This document shows positions 18,095 to 28,186 of a stretch of DNA of 64,000 bases, in pieces (position 1 is the stretch's first letter; each line of letters starts with the position of its first letter). The translations under genes and the position numbers were made by a program. Under the pieces are notes generated by a model that worked only from the letters and a program-made list of their open reading frames with translations, ran no database searches and was not told the origin of the DNA. Source of the DNA: Acholeplasma hippikon (GTDB lineage: Bacteria > Bacillota_I > Bacilli_A > Acholeplasmatales > Acholeplasmataceae); the NCBI RefSeq assembly GCF_900660755.1, contig NZ_LR215050.1, forward strand, positions 806,001-870,000, written 5' to 3'.

Positions 18095-19658
18095 ACTTAA
18101 TCGGCGCCTTTCCAGTTGGAATTAATTCACCTTTTAAGTACTTGATGACCGCATCGTTTGAATTTGGAGTGTATTCGTAGAATGCTACATAATTTTTAAT
18201 TGCTTTTGTGTAATATAAATCATACGGATTACGTAGTGCAAGGATATGTAAATCTTTATTTAGTGTTGCTAATTTATCTACTAAATTAATTTGTGATTGA
18301 TAAACATTACCGTTATAAGTTGTATAAATCACTTGGTCATATCCTTTAGCTTTTTCTATTACTTCTTCCATTTCAGCATCTGTAGGAGATACTGCAATTT
18401 CTAAAATATCTAAAAAAGGAATTTCTTTTTTAACTTTTCTTGTTAATGTTGACCCACCATCAGTGTCATCAGCAATTGTTGTTGCTTTAGGTAGTGTTGT
18501 AACTAATAAAGCATTGTTGCTTAATTTGATTGGCTCACCCTTAATTAAGGTAACAGCTTCTTCACAAATTTTTGCAGCTAGTGCTTTTGTTTCATCATTT
18601 TCAACTAATGCTTTCACATCTTCATACGTTACATTAAAGTCAATTGGTTTTAACATTTTTTTATAACGTAAGATTCTTTCAACTCTTTCATCAAGAGTTT
18701 CCATTGTTAATTCACCAGTCGCTAAGGCTTTTTCAATTCTATCTGCTGCGCCAGTTTGATATGGTAGATCATGACAGATACATAAGAGGTTTGCACCAGC
18801 ATTTAATGTCATTAATGAAGCTTCAACTGCACCATAATGTGTATCGATTGCTTTCATTTCTAATGCATCGGTAACGATTAATCCATCAAAGCCCATTTCT
18901 CCTCTTAGAAGATCTGTTAAAACTTTTTTAGATAATGTCGCTGGAACCCCTTCAGTTAAATCTGTGAAATTGATATGTGCACTCATGATGGCTTGGACAC
19001 CTTCATTAATTGCACTTCTGAATGGTTTGAACTCGAATTTTTCTAACTCAGAACGCGTTTTTGTAACAGTTGGTAACCCTAGGTGAGAATCCACTGTTGT
19101 ATCGCCATGACCCGGGAAGTGTTTAGCAGTTGCTACAATACTGTTTTGTAATCCTTTAATAGTTGCATTCGCATATAAAGATACTAATTCAGGTGTATCT
19201 GCATAACTTCTAACCCCAATGACTGGATTTCTTGGATTATTGTTAATATCTAAGATGGGAGCAAGATCCATATTAACCCCAAGGTTAATTAATTCTTTAC
19301 CCATTAAATCTCCAACTTGATACGCATATGCTAATTTGTTAGTTGCTGCAATTGTCATTGCCCCAGGGAAGAATGTTGCACCATCTTGAATTCGTGAAAC
19401 CATTCCACCTTCTTGGTCAATTGAAATATATAAAGGAATTCCAATTTCTTCCATTGCAATCTTTTGCAGTTCTTTGTTTAATTCAAATAGTTGTTTAGGT
19501 GAAACAATATTTCTAGCAAATAGAATAATGTTACCTACTTTATAATCTCTAATTAACATGCGCACATCATCATTAACTTCTGTGCCATGGAAACCAGCCA
19601 TAATAAGTTGGCCAATTTTTTCTTTTGTTGATAAATTCTTGAGTTCAAATTTATTCAT
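18087..19658 (-). CDS. nagZ: Glycoside hydrolase family 3 beta-N-acetylhexosaminidase
   Basis: Releases terminal beta-GlcNAc from GlcNAc-MurNAc material. The GH3 domain includes IDQEGGMVSRI, the NagZ-type catalytic loop AKHFPGHGDTTVDSHLGLP (Asp-His dyad) and FDGLIVTDALEMKAI with the nucleophile Asp. At 523 residues it has the C-terminal alpha/beta extension found in Gram-positive NagZ. No signal peptide, so it acts on imported or internally made substrate, unlike B. subtilis NagZ which is exported. Overlaps namZ and the kinase gene by 8 nt each. Confidence 0.94.
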   Translation of the reverse strand: MNKFELKNLSTKEKIGQLIMAGFHGTEVNDDVRMLIRDYKVGNIILFARNIVSPKQLFELNKELQKIAMEEIGIPLYISIDQEGGMVSRIQDGATFFPGAMTIAATNKLAYAYQVGDLMGKELINLGVNMDLAPILDINNNPRNPVIGVRSYADTPELVSLYANATIKGLQNSIVATAKHFPGHGDTTVDSHLGLPTVTKTRSELEKFEFKPFRSAINEGVQAIMSAHINFTDLTEGVPATLSKKVLTDLLRGEMGFDGLIVTDALEMKAIDTHYGAVEASLMTLNAGANLLCICHDLPYQTGAADRIEKALATGELTMETLDERVERILRYKKMLKPIDFNVTYEDVKALVENDETKALAAKICEEAVTLIKGEPIKLSNNALLVTTLPKATTIADDTDGGSTLTRKVKKEIPFLDILEIAVSPTDAEMEEVIEKAKGYDQVIYTTYNGNVYQSQINLVDKLATLNKDLHILALRNPYDLYYTKAIKNYVAFYEYTPNSNDAVIKYLKGELIPTGKAPIKYE

Positions 19659-20781
19659 ATAAATGATACCTCTTCTTCAGTTCTCTAAAAGTATTTTCAT
19701 CTTTTTCAAATTGTTTAAATATTTCATCAAGAGGTGTTCCATTTTTTACATCTTCGCCACCAGTTAAGAGGTTAATCATTGGATTAGCTCCTTCTTTAAA
19801 TGGCTTTAAGAATTCGAAACCTTCGTAAGTTCTGATAATATTAAAAATTTGATAACCACTTCTTACTGGACTAAATTTAGTTTTGTCAGTTAAGAAGATT
19901 TCGATACCATGACAAGTTTGTCCTTGATGTTTAGAAAAACTTGGTGTGAAATGAATAGGTCTTACTTTAATACCGTCTAGGTTTAAAGCACGAACCTTTT
20001 CACATAGGTCATCCGCATCAATAAATGGCGCACCGATTAATTGGAATGGTCTTGTTGTACCGCGACCTTCAGATACGTTTGTTCCTTCATAGTAACAAGT
20101 AGCCGCATAGACAAAAGCACTGTCTATTGTCGGAAGATTTGGTGATGGACTTAACCATGGTAAGTTATATGTTTTATAATCTGCTTTTGGATCATAATTT
20201 TCCATAGGAATAACGACTAAATCACAATTGATTTCAAAAGCTTCGTTAAATAACATCGCTAACTCGCCAACAGTTAATCCATAACGTTGTGGGATACTAT
20301 AATATCCAACAAATGAGCGGTAATTTAAATCAAGTAAGTTACCTTCAACATCACGTCCCAATGGATTAGGTCGATCAAAGACAACAAACTTAATGTTATT
20401 TTCTTTTGCTGCAATCATCGCATATGCCATGGTGTAGATGTAGGTATAAAATCTTAAACCTACATCTTGCATGTCATAACATAAAATATCTACACCTTCA
20501 AGTATTTCAGAAGATGGCTTTTTATTTTTACCATATAAAGAGTGCACAGTTAATTGTAATTTTTGATCAAAATAACTTTCAATATGTGCCCCTGCTTCTT
20601 GGTCTCCACGAATACCATGTTCAGGTGCGTATAAACTAACTAAATTAACTTTTTCTTTTAGGATTTCAGATGTTAATTTTAAATTGCTATCAACACCTGT
20701 TGGGTTAGTAATCAATCCAACATTTTTTCCTTTAAATAAATCTATGTATGAATCAATACGATCAATTCCTAATTTAAGCAT
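19651..20781 (-). CDS. namZ: Exo-beta-N-acetylmuramidase (DUF1343, GH171)
   Basis: NamZ removes MurNAc from the non-reducing end of glycan chains and works together with NagZ. The 376-residue protein has the DUF1343 landmarks LYAPEHGIRGDQEAGAH, CYDMQDVGLRFYTYIYTM, FVVFDRPNPLGR, and NVSEGRGTTRPFQLIGAPF. There is no signal peptide, so it works in the cytoplasm, whereas the B. subtilis protein is secreted. Overlaps the DUF624 gene and nagZ by 8 nt each. Confidence 0.92.
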   Translation of the reverse strand: MLKLGIDRIDSYIDLFKGKNVGLITNPTGVDSNLKLTSEILKEKVNLVSLYAPEHGIRGDQEAGAHIESYFDQKLQLTVHSLYGKNKKPSSEILEGVDILCYDMQDVGLRFYTYIYTMAYAMIAAKENNIKFVVFDRPNPLGRDVEGNLLDLNYRSFVGYYSIPQRYGLTVGELAMLFNEAFEINCDLVVIPMENYDPKADYKTYNLPWLSPSPNLPTIDSAFVYAATCYYEGTNVSEGRGTTRPFQLIGAPFIDADDLCEKVRALNLDGIKVRPIHFTPSFSKHQGQTCHGIEIFLTDKTKFSPVRSGYQIFNIIRTYEGFEFLKPFKEGANPMINLLTGGEDVKNGTPLDEIFKQFEKDENTFRELKKRYHLYE

Positions 20782-21418
20782 TTTCTCTATCCAATTCCTC
20801 TATGAATTTAACAACTGGTTTAAATAATAACGCATAAAGTACAACTGGTGTTGATAAACCAACAAAGATGAATAATAACATTGTAATTGGAGTCAGCATA
20901 AGTGCAACTGGAATTAATGCGATTAAGACTGCTAAGACAGTTCTAAAGATGTATTTGCCACTTAAGAAGAAAGCAAACTTCATCATTAACCAAAGATTGG
21001 TCTTTGGATAAGTAATCATTAAAGGTAATGTATAAATTAACACAAACACAACTGTTGCAACCATGATAATCATCACATAAGTACCAATGGTATTAATTGG
21101 TGATGGGTCTAAAGCTGCAATGTCAGCATAAATTGTTAAGTTAAAGATTGCAACTCCAATTGCTAAGGCTAACATTAAGCCAAGTTGCATTTTAATTGAG
21201 AAATCTTCAATAAAGTATTTGAAAAAAGTTTTAATAATTGGTTTTTCGTTTTTATTTGCATAATCGTTAAATAATTTATAACCTGCAACGAATGCTGGAT
21301 AAATTGTAAGAATTGGTAATGAACAAATCACCATTAAAATATTGATTAATGTGATTCTAATTACCCAGTCAGCAAATGTATTTAATTTTTGGTGTAATTT
21401 AGATTCAACGTTTTTCAT
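20774..21418 (-). CDS. YesL/DUF624 family membrane protein
   Basis: Protein of 214 residues with about five hydrophobic segments; the start (FADWVIRITLINILMVICSLPILTIYPAFVAGYKLF) is the DUF624 signature. Genes of this family are nearly always linked to CUT1 sugar ABC importers, but the function is unknown. It overlaps the permease gene upstream by one nucleotide and namZ downstream. Confidence 0.85.
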   Translation of the reverse strand: MKNVESKLHQKLNTFADWVIRITLINILMVICSLPILTIYPAFVAGYKLFNDYANKNEKPIIKTFFKYFIEDFSIKMQLGLMLALAIGVAIFNLTIYADIAALDPSPINTIGTYVMIIMVATVVFVLIYTLPLMITYPKTNLWLMMKFAFFLSGKYIFRTVLAVLIALIPVALMLTPITMLLFIFVGLSTPVVLYALLFKPVVKFIEELDRENA

Positions 21419-22416
21419 TAGCCGACGATACCTGTTCTTTCAATAGATTCAACGAATTGTTTTTGTACGAATAAGTACATAATTAATAATGGTAACATCA
21501 TTAATAATGCTGCAACGTTAGAAACTAACGCTAAGAACATTGGGTTTGACCAAATATCTTTACCGATTAAGTGTAACGCACCAGCATAAGATAATGCTGC
21601 ATAAATATTTTCTGATGCATTTAATAAACGCATTGTTAGAATTGGGAATTGTGCTGTTGATACTTCAAAAATCTTAGCGAAGTAAACATCATTCCATTGC
21701 CATACAAATGCGAATAATGCAACTGTAATAATCGCACCACGAGCGTTTGGTAACATAACGTTCCAGAAGATTCTTGGTACGCCAGCACCATCGATTTGTG
21801 CAGATTCTTCTAATTCTTTAGGTAAACCTTTAAAGAATGATTGGAAAATATAAATGAAGATACCACTACGAATCCCCATACCAAGCACGCTCATTAAGTA
21901 AATTGATGTTTCTTTACCAATTAATTTAACTTCTCTGAAATATAGATATTGTGCAAGTGATAATGCTTGTGGAGGGATTACAATTGTTAAGATAACAAAG
22001 ATAAATAAGACCTTTGTTAATGGTGATTTTAATCTTGCAAATGCATAACCAGCTAATGCTGTTGATATAACTTGTAAGACCATTGAGATACTTGATAATT
22101 TGATTGTATTTACTAATGCATCCCAGTAATCAAGTACCATGGCAGCGTATCTAAAGTTTTCCACAGACCAGTTTTTTGGAATCCAAATAACTGATGGGTC
22201 ATTAATATCTGCCGCTGCTCTGAATGCTAATAAGATTTGCTGAATTGTTGGATATAAAATAACGAAACATAAACCAGCAAGGAATACAGTTCTAAAGAAT
22301 GCAGTCAAGAATGCCTCAAACTTTCTTTTTCTTCTAACTTTATCGCCTCTTAATTTAATTTCATTTGTTTGAACCAACTTTTGTTCTTTTAAGTTTGCAC
22401 TAATGTTAACGTTCAT
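21418..22416 (-). CDS. Carbohydrate ABC transporter permease, MalG-like (second pair)
   Basis: Six-segment membrane subunit of the CUT1 family. The EAA loop is ELEESAQIDGAGVPRIFWNVMLPNARGAIITVALFAFVWQWNDVYF. I begin it at 22416 (MNVNISANLK), which has GGAGA about 9 nt upstream; a longer frame to 22458 only reads into the end of the previous gene. An unusually long charged N-terminal tail (about 35 residues) precedes the first membrane segment. Confidence 0.88.
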   Translation of the reverse strand: MNVNISANLKEQKLVQTNEIKLRGDKVRRKRKFEAFLTAFFRTVFLAGLCFVILYPTIQQILLAFRAAADINDPSVIWIPKNWSVENFRYAAMVLDYWDALVNTIKLSSISMVLQVISTALAGYAFARLKSPLTKVLFIFVILTIVIPPQALSLAQYLYFREVKLIGKETSIYLMSVLGMGIRSGIFIYIFQSFFKGLPKELEESAQIDGAGVPRIFWNVMLPNARGAIITVALFAFVWQWNDVYFAKIFEVSTAQFPILTMRLLNASENIYAALSYAGALHLIGKDIWSNPMFLALVSNVAALLMMLPLLIMYLFVQKQFVESIERTGIVG

Positions 22417-23344
22417 AATGGCTATCTCCAATCTTAAGTGCCTTGAATAATAAGACAATAATCATCAAGATACCTAAAATACAAATTACATAAATCCATG
22501 CCATTGCACTACTTAATCCCCAGTTTTGACTGTTTAATTCATCTGAAATAATTTCAGAAACCGGTGATGTTAAGAATGTATCAACTAATGCATAAATTGT
22601 AACGGTTAAAATGTGTGGTGTAACGTTAGGTAACGTAATTAACCAGAACATTTCATATGATGTTGCACCTTCAATCTTAGCCGCTTCATATAAGTGGCTT
22701 GGAATTGATTGAATACTTGCTAAGAATAATAGGATTGGAACCCCAGATAGTGCTAAAATGTCATAGATTCTGCTGATTAAACCAACAACTAGACCAACAG
22801 CAAATTGTGGGAACCCTGATTGAAGTAAATAGAACTCCAAGTCAAAGATTTTTCCAATACCTTGTTGAGCAAGAATTTCAGTAATTGCATCTCCTCCACC
22901 TAAAGCAGTAGCTACTGCAGCAGAGTTTAGGATAACTGGAATGAAGAAGATCGCACGAACGATCGCGCGTCCTCTAAATTTCATGTTAAGTAAAACTGCA
23001 ATAAATAGTGAGAAGATTAATAATACAGGTAAGTTGATTGCAACGTCTGATAATGTATTAACTAACTCAACTTTGAATGATGTAGCACCACTTGTGTGGA
23101 TGTTAAGTGCATAAATATAGTTTTCAATACCTACCCAAGTTTCTCTAATAAATCCGACTTCTGGTTTTAATTCAAAGAAACTATAACGTAGTGAGTTGAA
23201 AAACGGTAATATGAATAAAATTGCTAAACCGGCGATCCATGGTAATAAGAACACTAATGACCATATGAACTTTTGTTGTTCATATGTGAATTGTTTTTTA
23301 TTTTTTGGAGTTGGGTTTACTTCTTTTTTAACTGTATCTTGCAT
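22406..23344 (-). CDS. Carbohydrate ABC transporter permease, MalF-like (second pair)
   Basis: Permease of 312 residues with six hydrophobic segments. The EAA loop reads LYEAAKIEGATSYEMFWLITLPNVTPHILTVTIYALVDTF. Together with the gene at 21418 it would form one channel. It shares one nucleotide with the DUF5696 gene, and there is no ATPase or binding protein next to this pair; binding proteins are found further upstream in the same operon. Confidence 0.88.
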   Translation of the reverse strand: MQDTVKKEVNPTPKNKKQFTYEQQKFIWSLVFLLPWIAGLAILFILPFFNSLRYSFFELKPEVGFIRETWVGIENYIYALNIHTSGATSFKVELVNTLSDVAINLPVLLIFSLFIAVLLNMKFRGRAIVRAIFFIPVILNSAAVATALGGGDAITEILAQQGIGKIFDLEFYLLQSGFPQFAVGLVVGLISRIYDILALSGVPILLFLASIQSIPSHLYEAAKIEGATSYEMFWLITLPNVTPHILTVTIYALVDTFLTSPVSEIISDELNSQNWGLSSAMAWIYVICILGILMIIVLLFKALKIGDSHYER

Positions 23345-25953
23345 TAGTTAGCCCCTCCTATAACAACATAGTTCATGCCAGTTACATGATGTGTACCAAC
23401 AGTCACTGCATATTGGTTGTAGTTAATCATAATTTCTAAACCATTTGAGTAAGTCACCTTATACACATTATTTTGTAATCTTTCATGGTTTACTAATACG
23501 CCTTCATGAAGTTTTAAACTGTCTACAATTTCAATTTGATTTTCAATTTGATCTAACCAGTTTACATAGTGTGTTGACATGTATTGGTTATGTTTGGTAT
23601 TTAGTAATTTTTGACTTGATTCATAAGATAAAGTGTACTTTAAGTTAGAACCAGTTTCTAATACTTTTAAGAATTGATATTGTGTACTTCTATTTGAAGT
23701 TAAGTTAATTGATTCTGAAGTGTAATCTACTAAGCCAGATAATACTAATTGTAATAATGGTATTTGATAATCAATTAAAGCATATAAAGTTGTTTCAGTT
23801 GGTAAATCATTAACGAATGATGCATAAGGTAATGCAAATCCAAGTGGATTAGATAATAAGATCTCTTCATTCATAATTTCTAATAAATTCTTTTGTAAGT
23901 TTAATGCATCTTGTTTATATAGTGTCTTGTTGTAGTCATAATGTGACGCAAGTGATGAACCAACAAAATCAAGTGCTAATCCACTAACATTTGATTGCTT
24001 AGTGAAGTTCTTATACATTGCTTCGTATAATAATGGATTTAATACATATTGGTCTAAAATATTTTCTTTATCAAATTCTGATGAAGGCAATTTAGATGGC
24101 ACATGATATACAAAGTACATTGCAGAAGAGCCACGAACTCTCATTGAATTGTATCTAAATGAATCAACAAATCCACGATACTTAGTTGTTGTTACAAAGT
24201 TAGCATGTTGATATAAGTCAATATCTAAATCATTTAAATATGTATTTAAACTATCTAAACCAGATTTTCCACCTAATACATCAGCCACTTCGTTACGGTC
24301 AAACATTAAGTTACTTAAACCACCATTAGATACCCCTAAATAACTTACATTTAAGTGTGTCACGTTACGGTCTTGTAACTTTTCAATAATTTCTTTTGCT
24401 TGTTCAAAAGTTGTTAATGAATCTAATGTTGAATATGGAACACCTAAGAAGAATGATTGTTTATCGAATGCTCCGATAAATTCAGCTGTTAACACAGTTT
24501 TAGTTGTATTATCTTTTTGTTCCATACCTAAATTATTAATTAAGTAATTTCTATAAACATTTGCGATGCCAACATAACTATTTTCATTTCCTTTTAAGAA
24601 TGTATAGTTTACTGCAAAGTCTGATTTCACAATGTCTTTTGTCCATAATGTCACACCATAACGGTTATAACCTGTACCTAAGACAACTGATTCAGTTTCT
24701 CTTAATTGGAATGAAGTATAAATTTTATTGTAAGCATCAATTCTTCCAGAGATATCGGCATTGATATATGCCATTGCATCCCCTTCTGTAATGATTGCTG
24801 CAAAGCCACCAACATTTTTCTTAACCATGCCATAAACTGGAATGTTAATTTTTTGTTGTTCTTCTGGCATTGAAAATGGCATTAATGAAAGGTCTGTTCC
24901 ATATAGACGTTTACGATAAGCATTTTGTGAAGTCTTTGTATTATTAAATTCAATGACTGCACCAGCACCATCTGGAACAACTAAATATCCTTCAGTTGGT
25001 TTGTTTTCTTCATCGATTGCAATTGCCGTACCAAATAACGGATATAAAGAAACTTCTGCTAGGTGTGCGCCAACCTCAACGATTGACTCTCTTAAAATCT
25101 TAGCTTCAATACCGCTATCTAATAATTTGATTTGAACTGCCATTTGGAATTCAACGCGTTCTTCTTCATCAAAAATTTCATGTAATGCATTTTCTTCTGC
25201 GACACGGTCTAGTGTATAACCATACTTAGTGTAAAGAATTTCATAAAGATTTCTCTTTAATAGTAATGTCATTGATGAATCATATTTTTCAATAAAGTAG
25301 AACTTTTCATCATCAGTAAATTGGCCATCACCATTCATATCTTTTTCTTCATATTTTGTATAAGCTAAACTCTTTAATCTATTCGCATCACGTGATTCAA
25401 ATTCAGCTAATTGCGCTTCAGATAGATATTTAGGGAAGTATAAGAATGAAATCTCTAAGTTCTTCATTGTGTAAAGAACTTGTACTGCATTTTCAGATTC
25501 AATATACTTAATAGCAAATGTTCTTTGACCTTCAGGTGTTGTAACACTTGCAGGGTGATAAATTGATAATGTGTAGTTGTTTACTGAAGTAATTGATCCA
25601 GCATCATTATAGTAAGAATACTCCAATGTTGCTTTTTGTTTATTTTTAGCAGCAATAATTGGTTCAGTTGGGTCTTCAATTGTAGGATTTGATTGCCATT
25701 TTGTACCAGAAACTTTGTCTACTAATGTAATGTATGAAGTTGTTTCATCAATAAATAATTGATATTTACCATTTTCGGCAACTAATTTTTCTGTGTTTGA
25801 TAATTCCATTGATTCAACGAAACCATCTTTAGTAAAACTTTGAGTTGTTGCGTAAGTGTATTTTGTATTCTTTAGTGGAATTCCAATAACTAAGAATGCT
25901 ACTAAGGCTACAGCTAACACTGAAATAATAATTTTCTTTAATAATGTGTTCAT
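23344..25953 (-). CDS. DUF5696 membrane-anchored extracellular protein, possible glycosidase
   Basis: Protein of 869 residues with an N-terminal membrane anchor (IIISVLAVALVAFLVIGIPL). Residues about 50-330 look beta-rich. DMNGDGQFTDDE near residue 210 matches an EF-hand type calcium loop. From about 490 the order LTTFEQAKEIIEKLQDRNVTHLNVSYLG, LYQHANFV and VSGLALDFVGSSLASHYD looks like strands of a TIM-barrel hydrolase, with Asp in LALDFV a candidate catalytic residue. DUF5696 genes occur beside CUT1 importers and YesL in Gram-positive bacteria. The hydrolase idea is inference. Confidence 0.7.
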   Translation of the reverse strand: MNTLLKKIIISVLAVALVAFLVIGIPLKNTKYTYATTQSFTKDGFVESMELSNTEKLVAENGKYQLFIDETTSYITLVDKVSGTKWQSNPTIEDPTEPIIAAKNKQKATLEYSYYNDAGSITSVNNYTLSIYHPASVTTPEGQRTFAIKYIESENAVQVLYTMKNLEISFLYFPKYLSEAQLAEFESRDANRLKSLAYTKYEEKDMNGDGQFTDDEKFYFIEKYDSSMTLLLKRNLYEILYTKYGYTLDRVAEENALHEIFDEEERVEFQMAVQIKLLDSGIEAKILRESIVEVGAHLAEVSLYPLFGTAIAIDEENKPTEGYLVVPDGAGAVIEFNNTKTSQNAYRKRLYGTDLSLMPFSMPEEQQKINIPVYGMVKKNVGGFAAIITEGDAMAYINADISGRIDAYNKIYTSFQLRETESVVLGTGYNRYGVTLWTKDIVKSDFAVNYTFLKGNENSYVGIANVYRNYLINNLGMEQKDNTTKTVLTAEFIGAFDKQSFFLGVPYSTLDSLTTFEQAKEIIEKLQDRNVTHLNVSYLGVSNGGLSNLMFDRNEVADVLGGKSGLDSLNTYLNDLDIDLYQHANFVTTTKYRGFVDSFRYNSMRVRGSSAMYFVYHVPSKLPSSEFDKENILDQYVLNPLLYEAMYKNFTKQSNVSGLALDFVGSSLASHYDYNKTLYKQDALNLQKNLLEIMNEEILLSNPLGFALPYASFVNDLPTETTLYALIDYQIPLLQLVLSGLVDYTSESINLTSNRSTQYQFLKVLETGSNLKYTLSYESSQKLLNTKHNQYMSTHYVNWLDQIENQIEIVDSLKLHEGVLVNHERLQNNVYKVTYSNGLEIMINYNQYAVTVGTHHVTGMNYVVIGGAN

Positions 25954-26591
25954 CTTCGTAACCCCAACTCTTCTATAATAGATGCAATGAATGAAATGAA
26001 TTGTTGGATTAAATCAAAGAATAATAATCCGATAAACATCATAACTAACATCGCAAGTACAGTTAGTAAGAAACATGCGATCGTCTTAAATAATCCATAT
26101 TCATGAATATTTAGAATACCCATGAATAACATCCAACCTGTCATTACATAACTTAATGCAATAGCAAGTGTATAGAATGAAATTTCGTCTAATGTTAAGA
26201 GGTTAGAAATGAAAACTGCTGGGAATCCTACAATAACGATAGGGAATAATGCATACCCAGTTACCATTAAGATTTCTTTAAATTTTCCTTTTCCTTCCAT
26301 TAACGTAGTCACAGACCAGTTACCTTCGACAAATAAACCGATAATTAATACCACAGAGAAAATCTGTTCGATATTATTTAATTTCATTGGATTTCTTAAG
26401 TTAATAATAAATGCTTCATATTGGTAAGTAACAATATTAAGTAGAGCGAATAATGCAATCATTGTGATTGCAACCCACAACTTACCCTTCTTTTGTGTCT
26501 TAAATTCGTCGTATCCATCAAATGGATGCGCTAATATGTAAGCAGGAAAGGAGATTAAATCATTAAAGAATGAACCTATTTTTTCTTTCAT
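25950..26591 (-). CDS. Yip1-domain membrane protein
   Basis: Protein of 213 residues with about five hydrophobic stretches; the opening FISFPAYILAHPFDGYDEFKTQKKGKLWVAITMIALFALLNIV matches the bacterial Yip1 family. It overlaps both neighbours by 4 nt (ATGA junctions), implying translational coupling with the beta-propeller protein and DUF5696 protein, possibly as a membrane complex with the importer. Function unknown. Confidence 0.72.
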   Translation of the reverse strand: MKEKIGSFFNDLISFPAYILAHPFDGYDEFKTQKKGKLWVAITMIALFALLNIVTYQYEAFIINLRNPMKLNNIEQIFSVVLIIGLFVEGNWSVTTLMEGKGKFKEILMVTGYALFPIVIVGFPAVFISNLLTLDEISFYTLAIALSYVMTGWMLFMGILNIHEYGLFKTIACFLLTVLAMLVMMFIGLLFFDLIQQFISFIASIIEELGLRR

Positions 26592-28177
26592 GACACTTTA
26601 CTTCCTTTTCTTTTTTTGATTTGCTTCCAAACATATAAACCAGTTGGAATAATGATAATTATCGCTAGGATATATCCGAAGTTTGCTTTGATAATGTTAT
26701 TTCTGTATTGTTTGAATGCTTTTGAGTAATAATATTGGTCATGTCCATACTTAAAGTATTCCATAGCAGTTTTATAGTCACCATTTCTTAAGTAGTATTT
26801 ACCAATACCTTTATATGCAACTTCATAGTTTGTGTTTAGTACTAATACTTCTTCCCAAACTTTAGCTGCTTGTTCAAATTCTCCCATGCCATGGAACATA
26901 ATTGCTTCATTTACTTTTTTACCGAAGTTTGTATGTTCATATACAACTACTGTTCTTTGACGTCTGTCTAAAACTAATAAGTTATCATTGAAGTAAGTAA
27001 TCGCAACCCCTTCAGCAAATTTATCAGATTGGTTTCCTGCTTCACCATTGATGTATAATAGGTTACCTTCTGAATCATAAGTGAATAGTCTTGAACGTTT
27101 TTGATCTAATACTGTATAAATTCCATCTTTATAAATCGCAATATCTGCTAAAGTTGATGGTCCATCAACAACGTAGTTATTCATGTTAATTACGTATTGT
27201 TGGTCCCCCTTTGGAATTGCATATCCTTCACGTTGTAAGACATCGACCCCTTTAGGGTTGATTAACTGAATCATCGCCTCATCGTTATTTTTTGATGGGA
27301 GTGATGTAGCATAAATGAAGTTTTCAGCAGTCATTGTAACGTTTGTATATTCTGTTGGTAAGAATTTAGGAAGTCTTGCAATTTGTTCTTCTGACATTAA
27401 TGAACGTTTGAAAATATCAAATGGTGTTAATTTAATTGGGTTAACACCAGTGAAACGGTTGAATGAACCATTATTTTCTAACTCAATAATACCTTCGAAC
27501 ATATCTTGCGCAACCACATACATACGTCCTGTTGTATCTGTTGTAATTTTCTTAGGTTTAAATGCCTTACCTTCAAATGCGATATTATCTACTTCTGTGA
27601 AAATATCTACTACTTCAAAATCATGGTTTAATTTTAAAATTCTTAGGTTTTCAGTATCAGCAATGTAAATACCAGTATCCTTAACATCTAAACCTCTTGG
27701 TTTATTTAATGTATAGTATTCAGGAACTGATTCGCCTTGTTCAATTAAATAATCTTTATACGATTCTGAAGGCACGAAGTAAGTTACTGCTAACTTACCA
27801 TCTTCTTTTAAAAACTTTTCAACTTCAATTTCTTTTGTTGGATTTGGATTATCCTCTGTTGGTTCTTTTGAATCATCAGGAACAGTTTCTGTAACTTTCT
27901 TAAAGACATAACGAGGACCCATTGCAACATCAAATCTTTCATCAACAACAACTAAGTTATTGCTGCCTGATGTTATAATGTATAATTTCCCATCATATAC
28001 AACCATATCTTCAGGTGAATTGAATGGAACACCTAAAGTTTGTTCATTGAAATATGCTGAGAAGTTTAACCCTGGAGCCGAGTGAATGACTTCTCCATAG
28101 TAAGAATAGTTGTATCTAACAACTGCTAATTGGAAAGGTAGTAAAATTAATAATAAAATTTTAAAAGTTAATTTCAT
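26588..28177 (-). CDS. Membrane-anchored beta-propeller (NHL-like) protein with TPR segment
   Basis: Protein of 529 residues. A signal or anchor segment (FKILLLILLPFQLAVV) is followed by repeated blades: PFNSPEDMVVYDGKLYIITSGSNNLVVVD, KPRGLDVKDTGIYIADTENLRILKL, KKITTDTTGRMYVVAQD and LADIAIYKDGIYTVLD. Residues about 425-490 contain TPR-like helices (EFEQAAKVWEEVLVLNTNYEVAYKGIGKYYLRNGDYKTAMEYFKYG). A C-terminal membrane helix (ILAIIIIIPTGLYVW) ends in a positive tail. Probably displayed outside; role in glycan binding or complex scaffolding is inference. Ends in TGA within an ATGA overlap. Confidence 0.72.
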   Translation of the reverse strand: MKLTFKILLLILLPFQLAVVRYNYSYYGEVIHSAPGLNFSAYFNEQTLGVPFNSPEDMVVYDGKLYIITSGSNNLVVVDERFDVAMGPRYVFKKVTETVPDDSKEPTEDNPNPTKEIEVEKFLKEDGKLAVTYFVPSESYKDYLIEQGESVPEYYTLNKPRGLDVKDTGIYIADTENLRILKLNHDFEVVDIFTEVDNIAFEGKAFKPKKITTDTTGRMYVVAQDMFEGIIELENNGSFNRFTGVNPIKLTPFDIFKRSLMSEEQIARLPKFLPTEYTNVTMTAENFIYATSLPSKNNDEAMIQLINPKGVDVLQREGYAIPKGDQQYVINMNNYVVDGPSTLADIAIYKDGIYTVLDQKRSRLFTYDSEGNLLYINGEAGNQSDKFAEGVAITYFNDNLLVLDRRQRTVVVYEHTNFGKKVNEAIMFHGMGEFEQAAKVWEEVLVLNTNYEVAYKGIGKYYLRNGDYKTAMEYFKYGHDQYYYSKAFKQYRNNIIKANFGYILAIIIIIPTGLYVWKQIKKRKGSKVS

Positions 28178-28186
28178 GGCTACCTC

